In this document: positions 17,006 to 25,715 of the stretch, in pieces | Position numbering within the stretch: the first letter of the stretch is position 1 | How the letters are laid out: every line of letters begins with the position of its first letter | DNA from: Legionella cherrii | Lineage (GTDB): Bacteria > Pseudomonadota > Gammaproteobacteria > Legionellales > Legionellaceae | Direction: 5' to 3' | NCBI RefSeq assembly: GCF_900635815.1 | Contig: NZ_LR134173.1 | Location: 278,501 to 342,500, forward strand | Length of the DNA stretch: 64,000 bases | The notes under the pieces: generated by a model | Seen by the model: the letters and a program-made list of their open reading frames with translations, nothing else | Databases searched by the model: none | What the model was told of the DNA's origin: nothing | Translations under genes and position numbers: made by a program

Positions 17006-19582
17006 ATGCCTAAATCCAGAAGCTATATTTTTTATGTTGATGGGATGACCTGTGCTAACTGCAGTGGGACTATTAGAAGTTATCTGCAAGGCCAACTCTC
17101 TAACAGGATGATACATTTTCACGCAGACATCACTACACCAGATCCTAAAAAAGTAACCGTAATTGTTAAAGAGGATGATGAAGAAAAACGAGTTGATCAG
17201 GAAATCTGGTTGGAACTTAAGAACCATATTGAAGAGGTCGGTTTTACATGTAGAAGATATGAATATCAACCGGATAAAAAGGACGCACCGCAAACACCGG
17301 CGGAGCAACTAACACCCTTTAAGCAAACCATCAATAAAATCAAAAAATTTTTTAACTCACATTGGTTTCTTGGTGCAGTCGGATGCGTGTCAGGAGTGGC
17401 AGTACTTATCCTTTGTCTTGCAACCGGCGGACTCTCACTTCCTGTGATCGCGTCTCTTGCTGTTTTTAGTACTCTATTAACCCTATTACTTGGTTATAAC
17501 TCCTATTATGACGCTTGGATAAAATTGACCAAAAGCAAAAAATTAACTATGGACAGTTTATTTGCGCTCAGTACTGCTTCCATCATAGTTTGCTCAATCG
17601 CCTCACTCTTTGTACCTTGGCTTCCTATGATGTTTGAAGCCGGGTTGCTTATTTATGGCTTTAGACATATAGGTATTGCGATAGAAGATACCATTAAAGA
17701 AAAAATTGGCACCACAAAGTTTCAGGACAGAGTTCCTTCGGTTGTAAGAAAAAAGAGTACTGATGGCTTTGATGAAATTAGTTTAGAGTTGATTAATAAA
17801 GACGACGTGATTATTGTGCATCCGGGAGAAGTTATACCTCTTGATGGCACCTGTGAAAATGAAAGTATCATATACAATACCATCATTACAGGAGCTACCC
17901 TCCCTCATTATTTTCCTCCACAAGCAAAAGTAGTGGCTGGCATGCGCTTAGCCAGCCATGCAAACCCTTTAGCTATTCGTGTCACAAAAAATCACAAAGA
18001 ATCCTACCTGGCACGGCTCGATAAGGCAATAGAAGCATCGGCGTTGGAAGCTGCACCCATTGAATTAAAAACCGAACAACTATTAACTTATTTTATCCCA
18101 ACCGTAATTGCATTGGCAGTGGCCTCTGGAGTCCTTATCGGCCTCTTTTATCCCGCCGCTATCGCAATTCAGTGCGCCGTATCGGTTTTAGTAAGTGCTT
18201 GCCCCTGTACTCTAGGGTTAATTACGCCTTTTGCGGTAAAAACAGGAATGCACAAAGCAGCAGAAAATGGAGTGACATTTAATAGTGCCAAAACATTACA
18301 ACACGCAGAACAAATCGACACGGTAATTTTTGATTTGAATGGCACCCTTACAACAGGGGTTCCTAATATCAAAGAACTGTATCTATTTGATGAGAGTGGA
18401 CTTACCGAATCAGAGTTACTCTCCTATTGTTCGGCCCTAGAAAAAAAATCAACTCATTCCATAGGACAAGCGATTTATTCGTTTACCAAACAACATGAGG
18501 TATCACATTATGAAGTTACGGATCTTGATGACTCTCATCATTCTGGAGTTTCTGGGGTAATAAGGAATAAAAAATATACTATTGGCAGCATGACGCTAAT
18601 GAAAGAAAAAAACATTTCAATTCCCGCTAAATTCAAACAACCCAAATTAGAAGCAGGGGATCAGGTAGTCTATGTAGCACGTCAAAATTCTGTAATTGGA
18701 TTCATGGTTATCACCGATCCGCTACGTGAAGATGCCTATTGTACTATCCGTACATTAAAGGCAATGGGGAAAGAAATCTGCTTGTGTACCGGAGCAGATG
18801 AAGAAACAGCCATTCGTTATGCTAGAGCGCTTGGCATCGAAAACGTTTATGCCGGCTGCAAGCCAACCTCTCTAGAAGACAATGATCAACATGAAAATGC
18901 CCTGTCCAAAACTTCCCGTATTCTTGCTTTAAGGAAGAAAGGACATAAAGTAGCCATGGTAGGCGATGCGGGAAATGATACCCCTGGAATGAAAGTCAGT
19001 GACTTAGGCATAGCCGTAATATCGGACAGCAGTGATGTTTTAACGCAAGAAGCAGCAGGAGTGGTCATTCATAAAGGAATGCTACTACCTATCGCTTCAG
19101 TTTTTGCAATCTCCAAACAAACGGTATCCAATATTAATCAAAATCTGGCCATGAGCTTGGCCTATAATCTCGGCTCCATCTTGGTTTCTGGTGGGTTATT
19201 GGTTGCAGTGGGTTTGACTCTTAATCCAGTAGTTGGCGTCACATTAATGATTCTTCAAGCATGCATGATTTTTATGAATGTCTATCGCTTTAAAGAACAA
19301 CCTCTAGAACATTTGCAAGAAGAGGCAAAGCGATATCAGGAAGCCAGCTCGCCTACAGAATCATCTCATGCAAAAATCCACAAACACACCCCCACTGGTT
19401 ATCAAAGCGAACTGGTTTGTGATCAAGAGCCCCCATATACTCGACCGAAAAAACAGCAATCAACCACATTTCCTTTTTGGGGCAGCTGTTTTAATAATGG
19501 AGGCAATGAAGTGGAGTGCCCCTCGTTTGAGACTGAGTTAGAAAATCAGTTAGAGATGGCTTACAATAAAAAAATGCATTAG
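17006..19582 (+). CDS. P1B-type heavy-metal ATPase with altered catalytic motifs
   Basis: This 858-residue protein has the layout of a copper/heavy-metal P-type ATPase. It starts with an HMA domain bearing GMTCANC (Cys16, Cys19), followed by paired membrane helices, an actuator domain, the membrane CPC motif (399-401), P and N domains, two final helices and a polar tail of about 100 residues. Several signature motifs depart from consensus. The phosphorylation loop is DLNGTLT (Asp443 kept) instead of DKTGTLT. The actuator TGE is TGA (295-297). The nucleotide-domain HP is HS (His484). The hinge GDGxND is GDAGND (653-658). Loss of the actuator Glu should slow dephosphorylation in known enzymes. 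It may be an atypical transporter or regulator. Orientation matches icmX, but a terminator and 367 bp separate them. Confidence 0.82.
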   Translation: MPKSRSYIFYVDGMTCANCSGTIRSYLQGQLSNRMIHFHADITTPDPKKVTVIVKEDDEEKRVDQEIWLELKNHIEEVGFTCRRYEYQPDKKDAPQTPAEQLTPFKQTINKIKKFFNSHWFLGAVGCVSGVAVLILCLATGGLSLPVIASLAVFSTLLTLLLGYNSYYDAWIKLTKSKKLTMDSLFALSTASIIVCSIASLFVPWLPMMFEAGLLIYGFRHIGIAIEDTIKEKIGTTKFQDRVPSVVRKKSTDGFDEISLELINKDDVIIVHPGEVIPLDGTCENESIIYNTIITGATLPHYFPPQAKVVAGMRLASHANPLAIRVTKNHKESYLARLDKAIEASALEAAPIELKTEQLLTYFIPTVIALAVASGVLIGLFYPAAIAIQCAVSVLVSACPCTLGLITPFAVKTGMHKAAENGVTFNSAKTLQHAEQIDTVIFDLNGTLTTGVPNIKELYLFDESGLTESELLSYCSALEKKSTHSIGQAIYSFTKQHEVSHYEVTDLDDSHHSGVSGVIRNKKYTIGSMTLMKEKNISIPAKFKQPKLEAGDQVVYVARQNSVIGFMVITDPLREDAYCTIRTLKAMGKEICLCTGADEETAIRYARALGIENVYAGCKPTSLEDNDQHENALSKTSRILALRKKGHKVAMVGDAGNDTPGMKVSDLGIAVISDSSDVLTQEAAGVVIHKGMLLPIASVFAISKQTVSNINQNLAMSLAYNLGSILVSGGLLVAVGLTLNPVVGVTLMILQACMIFMNVYRFKEQPLEHLQEEAKRYQEASSPTESSHAKIHKHTPTGYQSELVCDQEPPYTRPKKQQSTTFPFWGSCFNNGGNEVECPSFETELENQLEMAYNKKMH

Positions 19583-19627
19583 TAAGAACCAATAAAGCAG
19601 CACCACAGTAGTGTGGTAGAGAAACAA

Positions 19628-19732
19628 ATGGCAAGCGTTCAAACAACTAACGACAGCCTAGGGACGGTTGAAACTCGAATTTCACCCAAGCCGGGTATGT
19701 GGATGAGGTTCGAGGTACTGAAGTTGACATAG
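19628..19732 (+). other. Short open frame or conserved intergenic element (34 codons)
   Basis: In the 166-bp gap between convergent genes lies an ATG-started frame encoding MASVQTTNDSLGTVETRISP and 14 further residues, ending in TAG. A weak AGAG precedes it. Its base composition is more GC-rich than nearby intergenic DNA. A hairpin (ACCACA with TGTGGT, 19600-19615 approximately) lies upstream. I recognise no product; it could be a peptide, an RNA, or a repeat remnant. Confidence 0.25.
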
Positions 19733-19748
19733 TCCGCTCATTTATGTG

Positions 19749-20777
19749 CTATTGACGACATCCATCTAAAACAGCTGCTAACTTTTCCATTACCTCATCA
19801 ACGGAAATCAATTGCATGGGTTCGTCACCGTGTACATGCTGCCCCCAAACATCCTCAATGCGCTTGCAACCGAGAATTTTTTCTGCTGCTTCAGGATAGC
19901 GATTGACCACTAAATGTTGAAAAAGATAAGGACCAGAAATAAGCGGGTTAGTCACGGCGTGCAACGCAATAACAGGGGTATTTACCGCAGTGGACATATG
20001 TGAAGGCCCGGTGTCAGGGCAAAGAACAACGTTCGCTTTGCTTATGAGCGCTAATAATTGTTTGGGTCTCGTTTTGCCAACGAGATTTATTGCAGGGATA
20101 ACTTGAGCTATTTGTTCTGCCAAATGTTTATCAAAATCAATCGGCCCTCCAGTGATAACCACTTGCACGTTCCATTTTTCCTGGGCTCGTTGCAAGACTT
20201 CAATATATCGAGCAATAGGCCAACTACGCTCAGGTTTACTGGCGGCGGGATTAATTACTAAAATAGGGCCTTGTTTGGGTAAGTGCTCTTCCGCCCATTC
20301 ATAATCTGCAGGAGCAATAGGTAAATCCCAGCGAATAACACGCTCCTTTATTCCTAGTGCCTGTGCAAATTTTAAAAAACCATCCAAGGTATGCTCTAAG
20401 CCTGGAGTAATTCGTTCATTAACAAATAAACCATGAGCATCATTGGCTCGGTGCTCGTCATAACCTATTTTTCGTTTTGCTCTAATCAGGGGATAGAGTA
20501 GATTAGTCCTAAGACTTGCTTGTGGCGCCAGTAATACATCGAACGAACGCCCTTTCATTTGTCTTTTAAAGCGCCAATAATCCACAACACTGTTCGGCTT
20601 GTCGATTAAAATAAACTCCACACCATCCATCCCTTCCACCAAATCAAAAGCAGGCTTGGAAATGATCCAAGTCAACTTGGCTTGTGGGAGACTGGCTTGC
20701 AACGTTCTAATGAGCGGAACAGCCATTAGAACATCACCTAATGCAGATAAACGTACAATACAAATAGATTTAATCAT
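19749..20777 (-). CDS. Glycosyltransferase family 9 (heptosyltransferase-like)
   Basis: This is a family-9 glycosyltransferase of the WaaC/WaaF type, which adds heptose (or a related sugar) to the inner LPS core. The start MIKSICIVRLSALGDVLMAVPLIRTL is diagnostic, as is the C-terminal CPDTGPSHMSTAVNTPVIAL. I choose the ATG at 20777, giving 342 residues. The open frame continues to 20870, but only through the preceding zinc-ribbon gene. It overlaps that gene by eight bases. Whether it is heptosyltransferase I, II or a Legionella-specific core enzyme cannot be told here. Confidence 0.87.
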   Translation of the reverse strand: MIKSICIVRLSALGDVLMAVPLIRTLQASLPQAKLTWIISKPAFDLVEGMDGVEFILIDKPNSVVDYWRFKRQMKGRSFDVLLAPQASLRTNLLYPLIRAKRKIGYDEHRANDAHGLFVNERITPGLEHTLDGFLKFAQALGIKERVIRWDLPIAPADYEWAEEHLPKQGPILVINPAASKPERSWPIARYIEVLQRAQEKWNVQVVITGGPIDFDKHLAEQIAQVIPAINLVGKTRPKQLLALISKANVVLCPDTGPSHMSTAVNTPVIALHAVTNPLISGPYLFQHLVVNRYPEAAEKILGCKRIEDVWGQHVHGDEPMQLISVDEVMEKLAAVLDGCRQ

Positions 20778-20964
20778 TCTGTAAAACAAACCGCGAACCA
20801 CAATAAGGACAAACTTCCACTCCAGTTTTTTCAATAGGCAAATAAACCTTAGGATGAGCATTCCACACAACCATATCCTTTGTTGGACAACTCAAAGGTA
20901 ATTCATTACGATGGACTATATAATTTTTTTCGGTACTTGCTGGTTCTTTTTTAACTTTTGACAT
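20770..20964 (-). CDS. Small zinc-ribbon protein (zf-CHCC type)
   Basis: This 64-residue protein has the zf-CHCC pattern shared with the mitochondrial complex I subunit NDUFS6: Cys26, a His at HPKVYL (His37), and CPYCG (Cys52, Cys55). The Legionella-type sequence LSCPTKDMVVWNAHPKVYLP is close to the bacterial versions often found next to LPS or membrane genes. It overlaps miaA upstream by 14 bases and the glycosyltransferase downstream by eight, so the three are one transcript. Function is unknown. Confidence 0.8.
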   Translation of the reverse strand: MSKVKKEPASTEKNYIVHRNELPLSCPTKDMVVWNAHPKVYLPIEKTGVEVCPYCGSRFVLQND

Positions 20965-21919
20965 GATGTTCCTTTGATACGTGTTTGGTAGGATTATCTA
21001 ATATTTCCCCAATTTTCGCTATAATCTCATCGCGAAAAGCCTCATTTTGTGGATCATAATAGAATGCTTCTCCCCAATGCCTAAGCCAGGTTAACTGGCG
21101 TTTCGCCAATTGCCGCGTCGCTGCAATCCCTTTATCACGCATGAGGGAATAATCAAAATCATCTTGCAAGTATTCAAGTACCTGCCTATACCCTACACAA
21201 CGCATTGCTGGCAAGTTCATGGTTAGATTCCATTTTTGCTGTAACTGTTTCACCTCTTCAATAAAGCCTTCGGTAAGCATCTGATCAAAGCGTTGTGCTA
21301 TCCGTTCGTGCAACCATGCTCTCTGCTCAGGGAAAAGAATAAAATTCACAAAGTGATAGTCCGTTTTTTCATTGGGTTGAACAAGAAAGGAGGACAATGT
21401 CTTACCGGTCAAATAATATACCTCTAGGGCACGTTGAATTCGTTGTGCATCATGAGCATGAATACGTGCAGCAGATTCTGGATCAAGATGTTCTAATTTT
21501 TGATGGAGAACAGCCCAACCACATAAAGCTGCCTCTTCTTCTAACTGCTGACGTACAACTGGATCCGCTTCGGGCAAATTAGACAACCCTTTTTGTAACG
21601 CATTAAAATACATCATCGTTCCCCCTACAAGAAGAGGAATTTTGCCATTTTTGAAAATTTCGTCACATAAAGATAAGGCGTCAGTACAAAATTGAGCAGC
21701 AGAGTAGGACTCAACAGGATCCTTAATATTGATTAAATGATGTGGCGCGCTATGCAACTCCTGAGGAGTTGGTTTGGCAGTCCCAATATCCATACCCCGA
21801 TAAATCATTGCGGAATCAACGCTAATAATTTCAAAAGGATAACGTGTTACCAATTCACACGCTAAAGACGTCTTCCCTGATGCAGTAGGTCCCATTAAAC
21901 AAAAAATCAATTTAACCAT
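20951..21919 (-). CDS. miaA: tRNA dimethylallyltransferase MiaA
   Basis: MiaA transfers a dimethylallyl group to N6 of A37 in tRNAs that read codons starting with U. The 322-residue product has the P-loop GPTASGKTSLA, the conserved DSAMIYRGMDIGTAKPT, GGTMMYFNAL and the C-terminal RQLAKRQLTWLR. Length is typical. It follows mutL, separated by a repeat-bearing 231-bp gap, and overlaps the zinc-ribbon gene. The mutL-miaA pairing is widespread, but the usual next gene hfq is absent here. Confidence 0.96.
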   Translation of the reverse strand: MVKLIFCLMGPTASGKTSLACELVTRYPFEIISVDSAMIYRGMDIGTAKPTPQELHSAPHHLINIKDPVESYSAAQFCTDALSLCDEIFKNGKIPLLVGGTMMYFNALQKGLSNLPEADPVVRQQLEEEAALCGWAVLHQKLEHLDPESAARIHAHDAQRIQRALEVYYLTGKTLSSFLVQPNEKTDYHFVNFILFPEQRAWLHERIAQRFDQMLTEGFIEEVKQLQQKWNLTMNLPAMRCVGYRQVLEYLQDDFDYSLMRDKGIAATRQLAKRQLTWLRHWGEAFYYDPQNEAFRDEIIAKIGEILDNPTKHVSKEHHVKS

Positions 21920-21949
21920 TCAAGATCTCGATAAAACAGCCATAAGTTT

Positions 21950-22122
21950 ACCCTCATCCGCCCTTAAGGGCACCTTCTCCCTTCAGGGAGGAGGGATTTT
22001 TATCTTTGCCCTACATGTGAGAAAGAGCTTCATCTTGTCCCTACATGTGTGAAAAGAATTTTAATTTATTTTAAGAGGGCATCCCCTCTCCCTCCGGTGG
22101 GAGAGGGGTAGGGGTGAGGGTT
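21950..22122. repeat. MITE-like intergenic repeat between mutL and miaA
   Basis: The ends are inverted: ACCCTCATCCGCCC at the left and GGGGTGAGGGT at the right. Each arm is itself palindromic: CTTCTCCC...GGGAGGAG (about 21972-21990) and CCCCTCTCCC...GGGAGAGGGG (22083-22108). A short tandem (CCCTACATGTG, at about 22009 and 22040) lies between. The left arm shares CCCTCATCCGCCCT plus CACCTTCTCCC with the repeat at 45138-45242. No open frame of note. Confidence 0.65.
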
Positions 22123-22150
22123 GTTAATAAGTCCTGACTAAAATCAGCAA

Positions 22151-23800
22151 TTAACAGGCCCCCACTAACTTGCTACACACTTCATTTGTTAATACTCTAA
22201 ACAATCCAGGCTGCTGATTGCCCTCTTTATAAGTACGTAACAGCAGCTCATTTAAATCCATTTTTTCCTCTAAACTAAGCAGTCTAGGATCAAATACTTG
22301 TGAGCGACTCATTAACTCCATTAATGTGCTCTGCTGAACTACACCACATTCCGCAACAGAATCCAAGAACAAACGCAAATCCAAATAGGGCATACACAGA
22401 GGAATACTACGAATCTGCACTTCATGCTCTCCAATCCACTCAAGACCCACTCCTAACAGTTTGAGGCCCTGCTCCAAATGTTCTTTGTGGTTTTGGAGTT
22501 TTAAAGGCAGAGAATATCGAATCGGCACCAATAAAGGCCTACTGGCTAGAGGCAAAACCAATTGGGAAATTTGCTTTTCCAGTTTATATTGATGTAATGC
22601 CACTACATCAATAACATGCGGTTGCTGATGAATAAAGGTTAAAATGTACCTATTGGTTAAAACGACCCAAGGTAATTCAGTTTCCGAAGTATCAGGCGTT
22701 CTATTGAATTCAGTCAATTTAGGATAGGGTTCATAAACCTCTTGATTTTTACCTTGAGCTGATGGTTCGAATAAGACATATGAAGCGGCATCCTCAATAT
22801 CATGTTTTGATTTCAATGCCGCACTCAATTGGGAAGTAAAAAAATCAAATACCAACCGAGGTTGCTGAAAGCGTACTTCATGCTTGGTTGGATGAACGTT
22901 CACATCCACTTCCGCATGGTTCATCGTAAGGTACAACACACATGCAGGAAATCGTCCAGGATGTAACAAACCATCATAAGCCTGTTTTAGGGCCTGGTTT
23001 ACCAACTTATCCTTTACCATGCGCTGATTAATATAAACCCACAGTCGATCATTCTGACTGCGCTGAAAATTGGGACCACTTATCCATCCAGTGAGTTTCA
23101 TTGCCCCATGCTCTACATCAAGATAAATGGAATCTTTAATAAAAGCATGACCCAATATCCGGGTTATACGTGTTAAGCAGGCTTGTTCGTTTGTTGCTGC
23201 AGGCAACGATAAAATTTGTTTTCCATTATGTTTGAGGGTAAGCGCAATTTTGGGCGCACTCAAAGCAAAACGTTTCACCACAGTTTCAATCGCTTGAAAC
23301 TCCAGTTTTTCACTCTTTAAAAATCGTTTCCGAACTGGTGCATTAAAAAATAAATCAACCACATCCACTGTAGTTCCTACACTGCGTGCACAGGGAGAAA
23401 TAGACCGTTCAGTACCTTGTACACGTAACATTGCCGCCGTCTCTTGCTCTTCCGGTTTAGAACTGATTGTAACTTTTGCTACGGAAGCAATACTGGCCAA
23501 TGCTTCACCACGAAATCCCATGCTATCAATTGCATACAAGTCATCCAATGAATTAATTTTACTGGTCGCATGAGCGGCAATTGCCAAAGGTAAATCTTCT
23601 GCAAGGATGCCTGTTCCATTATCACTGATCTTAATTTGATTGAGGCCACCATAACCTATTTCGATGGTTATGATGTCAGCCCCCGCATCAAAAGAATTTT
23701 CCAATAGTTCTTTGACGACCGATGCAGGTCGCTCTATAACTTCGCCCGCAGCAATCTGATTGGCGATAAGCGGTGGTAGTTGCTGAATTCTTATGCCCAT
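22151..23800 (-). CDS. mutL: DNA mismatch repair protein MutL
   Basis: MutL links mismatch recognition by MutS to downstream nicking and excision. The N-terminal GHKL ATPase motifs are all visible: NQIAAGEVIERP with KELLENSFDAGA, DNGTGI, HATSKI and GFRGEALASI. The C-terminal dimerisation domain is recognisable near CMPYLDLRLFLDS. At 549 residues it is a little short for the family, mostly through a short linker. I see no endonuclease DQHAxxE motif; the matching place reads DVVALHQYKLEK, so this may be a non-nicking MutL as in E. coli. It overlaps the upstream amidase gene by 10 bases. Confidence 0.96.
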   Translation of the reverse strand: MGIRIQQLPPLIANQIAAGEVIERPASVVKELLENSFDAGADIITIEIGYGGLNQIKISDNGTGILAEDLPLAIAAHATSKINSLDDLYAIDSMGFRGEALASIASVAKVTISSKPEEQETAAMLRVQGTERSISPCARSVGTTVDVVDLFFNAPVRKRFLKSEKLEFQAIETVVKRFALSAPKIALTLKHNGKQILSLPAATNEQACLTRITRILGHAFIKDSIYLDVEHGAMKLTGWISGPNFQRSQNDRLWVYINQRMVKDKLVNQALKQAYDGLLHPGRFPACVLYLTMNHAEVDVNVHPTKHEVRFQQPRLVFDFFTSQLSAALKSKHDIEDAASYVLFEPSAQGKNQEVYEPYPKLTEFNRTPDTSETELPWVVLTNRYILTFIHQQPHVIDVVALHQYKLEKQISQLVLPLASRPLLVPIRYSLPLKLQNHKEHLEQGLKLLGVGLEWIGEHEVQIRSIPLCMPYLDLRLFLDSVAECGVVQQSTLMELMSRSQVFDPRLLSLEEKMDLNELLLRTYKEGNQQPGLFRVLTNEVCSKLVGAC

Positions 23801-25233
23801 GCCGGAGGAATCACCAATTTCTGCCCCGGCTTAAGTAGGGTAATGCCGCGTAAATGATTTGTGGATTGGAGGGCTGCAACCGAAACATGATAGCGTGCGG
23901 CTATGGCGGGTAAGGTTTCCCCCGCACGAACTAAATGGACATTGTTTGTTGTCATTGCCTCGATGCGAGATCCATGAGGAGGATTTTCCCAGAAGTATCC
24001 TTTAATCCCTTGGAAAATAGCCTGACTCAAACGCGCTTGATAACTAGGGTTTGTTAAATTACGTTCTTCTATGGGATTTGAAATAAACCCTGTTTCCACT
24101 AAAATGGAAGGAATATCAGCTGACTTCAACACGACAAAACCAGCCTGCTCCACTTTGTTATTATGTAAATTGGTAAAATTACCCAGTTGATTTAAAACGC
24201 GCCCCCCCATTTGCAACCCTGCATTAATTGTTGCTGTTTGTGACAAATCAATGAGAACCGAGCGTACTACACCATTCTGATCATCCAAATCACCTAAATT
24301 CACGCCACCTAATTCGGAATAGTTTTCTTTTTCTGCAAGCCAGCGTGCCGCCTCACTCGTGGCCCCTCGTTGTGATAAAGCAAATACTGAAGCACCATTT
24401 GAATGAGGATTATTGAATGCATCCGCATGAATGGCCACAAATATATCCCCATTATATTTTCTGGCAATATCCAGGCGTTGTCGCAACCCTACATAATAAT
24501 CTCCGGAACGGGTTAATACTGCACGCATCCCCGGTTGCCTATCAATTAATTGTTTTAACTTCAAAGTAATTGCCAAAACAACGTCTTTTTCCCGGCTGTG
24601 ATGAGGACCTCGAGCGCCAGGGTCTTTGCCTCCATGACCCGCGTCCAAAACAACAATCACATCACGCAACTTGGAAGGCCTACCACTGACCTTAATAGGT
24701 TGTTGATTTGCTAAAATAGGATGAACTGGCTGTTTCGCTGCAGTTTTTACAGGCACTTTTGCTGGTTGTATATTCTTTATATTGGCTTTTCTGGGCAATA
24801 CGGGAGCAGTCTTGGGAGGACTATTTGCTGCAATCGGCTGAGCAAGACGACCGCTATGTAATAAATCAACACGCACACCGCCAAAAGCCCCATTAGGCTT
24901 CCATGGAGCTGAACGCAGTTGTACTTGTTGATTGACCTCGAAAACTAATCTTAAAGTTCGCGGATCAGAACGCCCACTTCGAACTTGTCTCACCAACCCA
25001 TTGATTAAACCCAGTTGATTTAAATCTACAGCGAGTTGTGTTTCCTTTAAATCCAATACAACTCGCTGGGGATTAGTTAAAAAGAACACTTTATGCGTAA
25101 ATGGTCCATTGATTGTTAGAAAAAGGGAAGTTTGATTTCCTTGTTGTTTCAATACAATGGACTTAAGTTGAGCACTAAATGTGGCAATAGAACAAAGACA
25201 CATTACAACAAAACACCATGAGCGAAATATCAT
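23791..25233 (-). CDS. amiB: N-acetylmuramoyl-L-alanine amidase (AmiB/AmiC type)
   Basis: This periplasmic zinc amidase removes peptides from septal peptidoglycan during cell separation. It has a signal peptide, an N-terminal AMIN domain (residues about 25-125, IVLKQQGNQTSLFLTINGPF), a Pro/Lys-rich linker, the amidase_3 catalytic domain (VVLDAGHGGKDPGARG, IFVAIHADAF, SILVETGFISN) and a C-terminal LysM domain (HLVRAGETLPAIAARYHVS). This is the AmiB architecture with LysM. FtsEX, encoded at the left window edge, activates such amidases through EnvC in E. coli. It overlaps tsaE by four bases and mutL by ten. Confidence 0.93.
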   Translation of the reverse strand: MIFRSWCFVVMCLCSIATFSAQLKSIVLKQQGNQTSLFLTINGPFTHKVFFLTNPQRVVLDLKETQLAVDLNQLGLINGLVRQVRSGRSDPRTLRLVFEVNQQVQLRSAPWKPNGAFGGVRVDLLHSGRLAQPIAANSPPKTAPVLPRKANIKNIQPAKVPVKTAAKQPVHPILANQQPIKVSGRPSKLRDVIVVLDAGHGGKDPGARGPHHSREKDVVLAITLKLKQLIDRQPGMRAVLTRSGDYYVGLRQRLDIARKYNGDIFVAIHADAFNNPHSNGASVFALSQRGATSEAARWLAEKENYSELGGVNLGDLDDQNGVVRSVLIDLSQTATINAGLQMGGRVLNQLGNFTNLHNNKVEQAGFVVLKSADIPSILVETGFISNPIEERNLTNPSYQARLSQAIFQGIKGYFWENPPHGSRIEAMTTNNVHLVRAGETLPAIAARYHVSVAALQSTNHLRGITLLKPGQKLVIPPAWA

Positions 25234-25715
25234 GTTTCACCTGCCAGGCGAGCTAAAATTCTTTTACCCTCTGTGCTCAATGCCATTATTTGCATTTCAC
25301 GTCCAGCCCCTTTAATACTTAACTTAAAACGAATATCCACATTAGGCAATGCTTTTCCTGCATTTTCAGCCCATTCAATGCAACAAATACTCCCTTGCGT
25401 AAAATAATCCCTGAATCCTAAATATTCCAGCTCCTCTTCATGATGTATTCGATAGAGATCAAAATGATGGATGGTCACATGATTGCATGTATAGCTTTCT
25501 ACTAACGAAAAAGTAGGACTTTTAATCGCAGATTGAACCCCAAGATGCCTTAACATGGCGCGAATAATGGTGGTTTTACCTGCCCCCAGATCGCCACTGA
25601 AGGTCATGATTAAGGAAGGACAAAGACACTTTGCCAATCGAGCGGCAAACTGTTCACTTGCCTTTTCATCAGGTAAATCTAATCTTGCTGTATCTAATTC
25701 GCTATTTATCATCAT
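25230..25715 (-). CDS. tsaE: tRNA threonylcarbamoyladenosine biosynthesis ATPase TsaE
   Basis: TsaE is the small ATPase that, with TsaB and TsaD, makes threonylcarbamoyl-A37 on ANN-reading tRNAs. The 161-residue product shows the Walker A motif SGDLGAGKTT, the switch-like SPTFSLVESY and HFDLYRI, and the late IEWAENAG, all family signatures. Length is typical. It overlaps nnrE/nnrD upstream and amiB downstream by four bases each; the nnr-tsaE-amiB-mutL-miaA order is common in gammaproteobacteria. Confidence 0.96.
   Translation of the reverse strand: MMINSELDTARLDLPDEKASEQFAARLAKCLCPSLIMTFSGDLGAGKTTIIRAMLRHLGVQSAIKSPTFSLVESYTCNHVTIHHFDLYRIHHEEELEYLGFRDYFTQGSICCIEWAENAGKALPNVDIRFKLSIKGAGREMQIMALSTEGKRILARLAGET

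Noticed and set aside
19650..19690. tRNA gene
   Set aside because: GGTTGAAACTCGAATTTCACCC looks like a T arm, but no acceptor, D or anticodon arms can be found.
20778..20870. 31-residue extension of the family-9 glycosyltransferase
   Set aside because: It is the zinc-ribbon gene read in another frame; the family starts at the Met at 20777.
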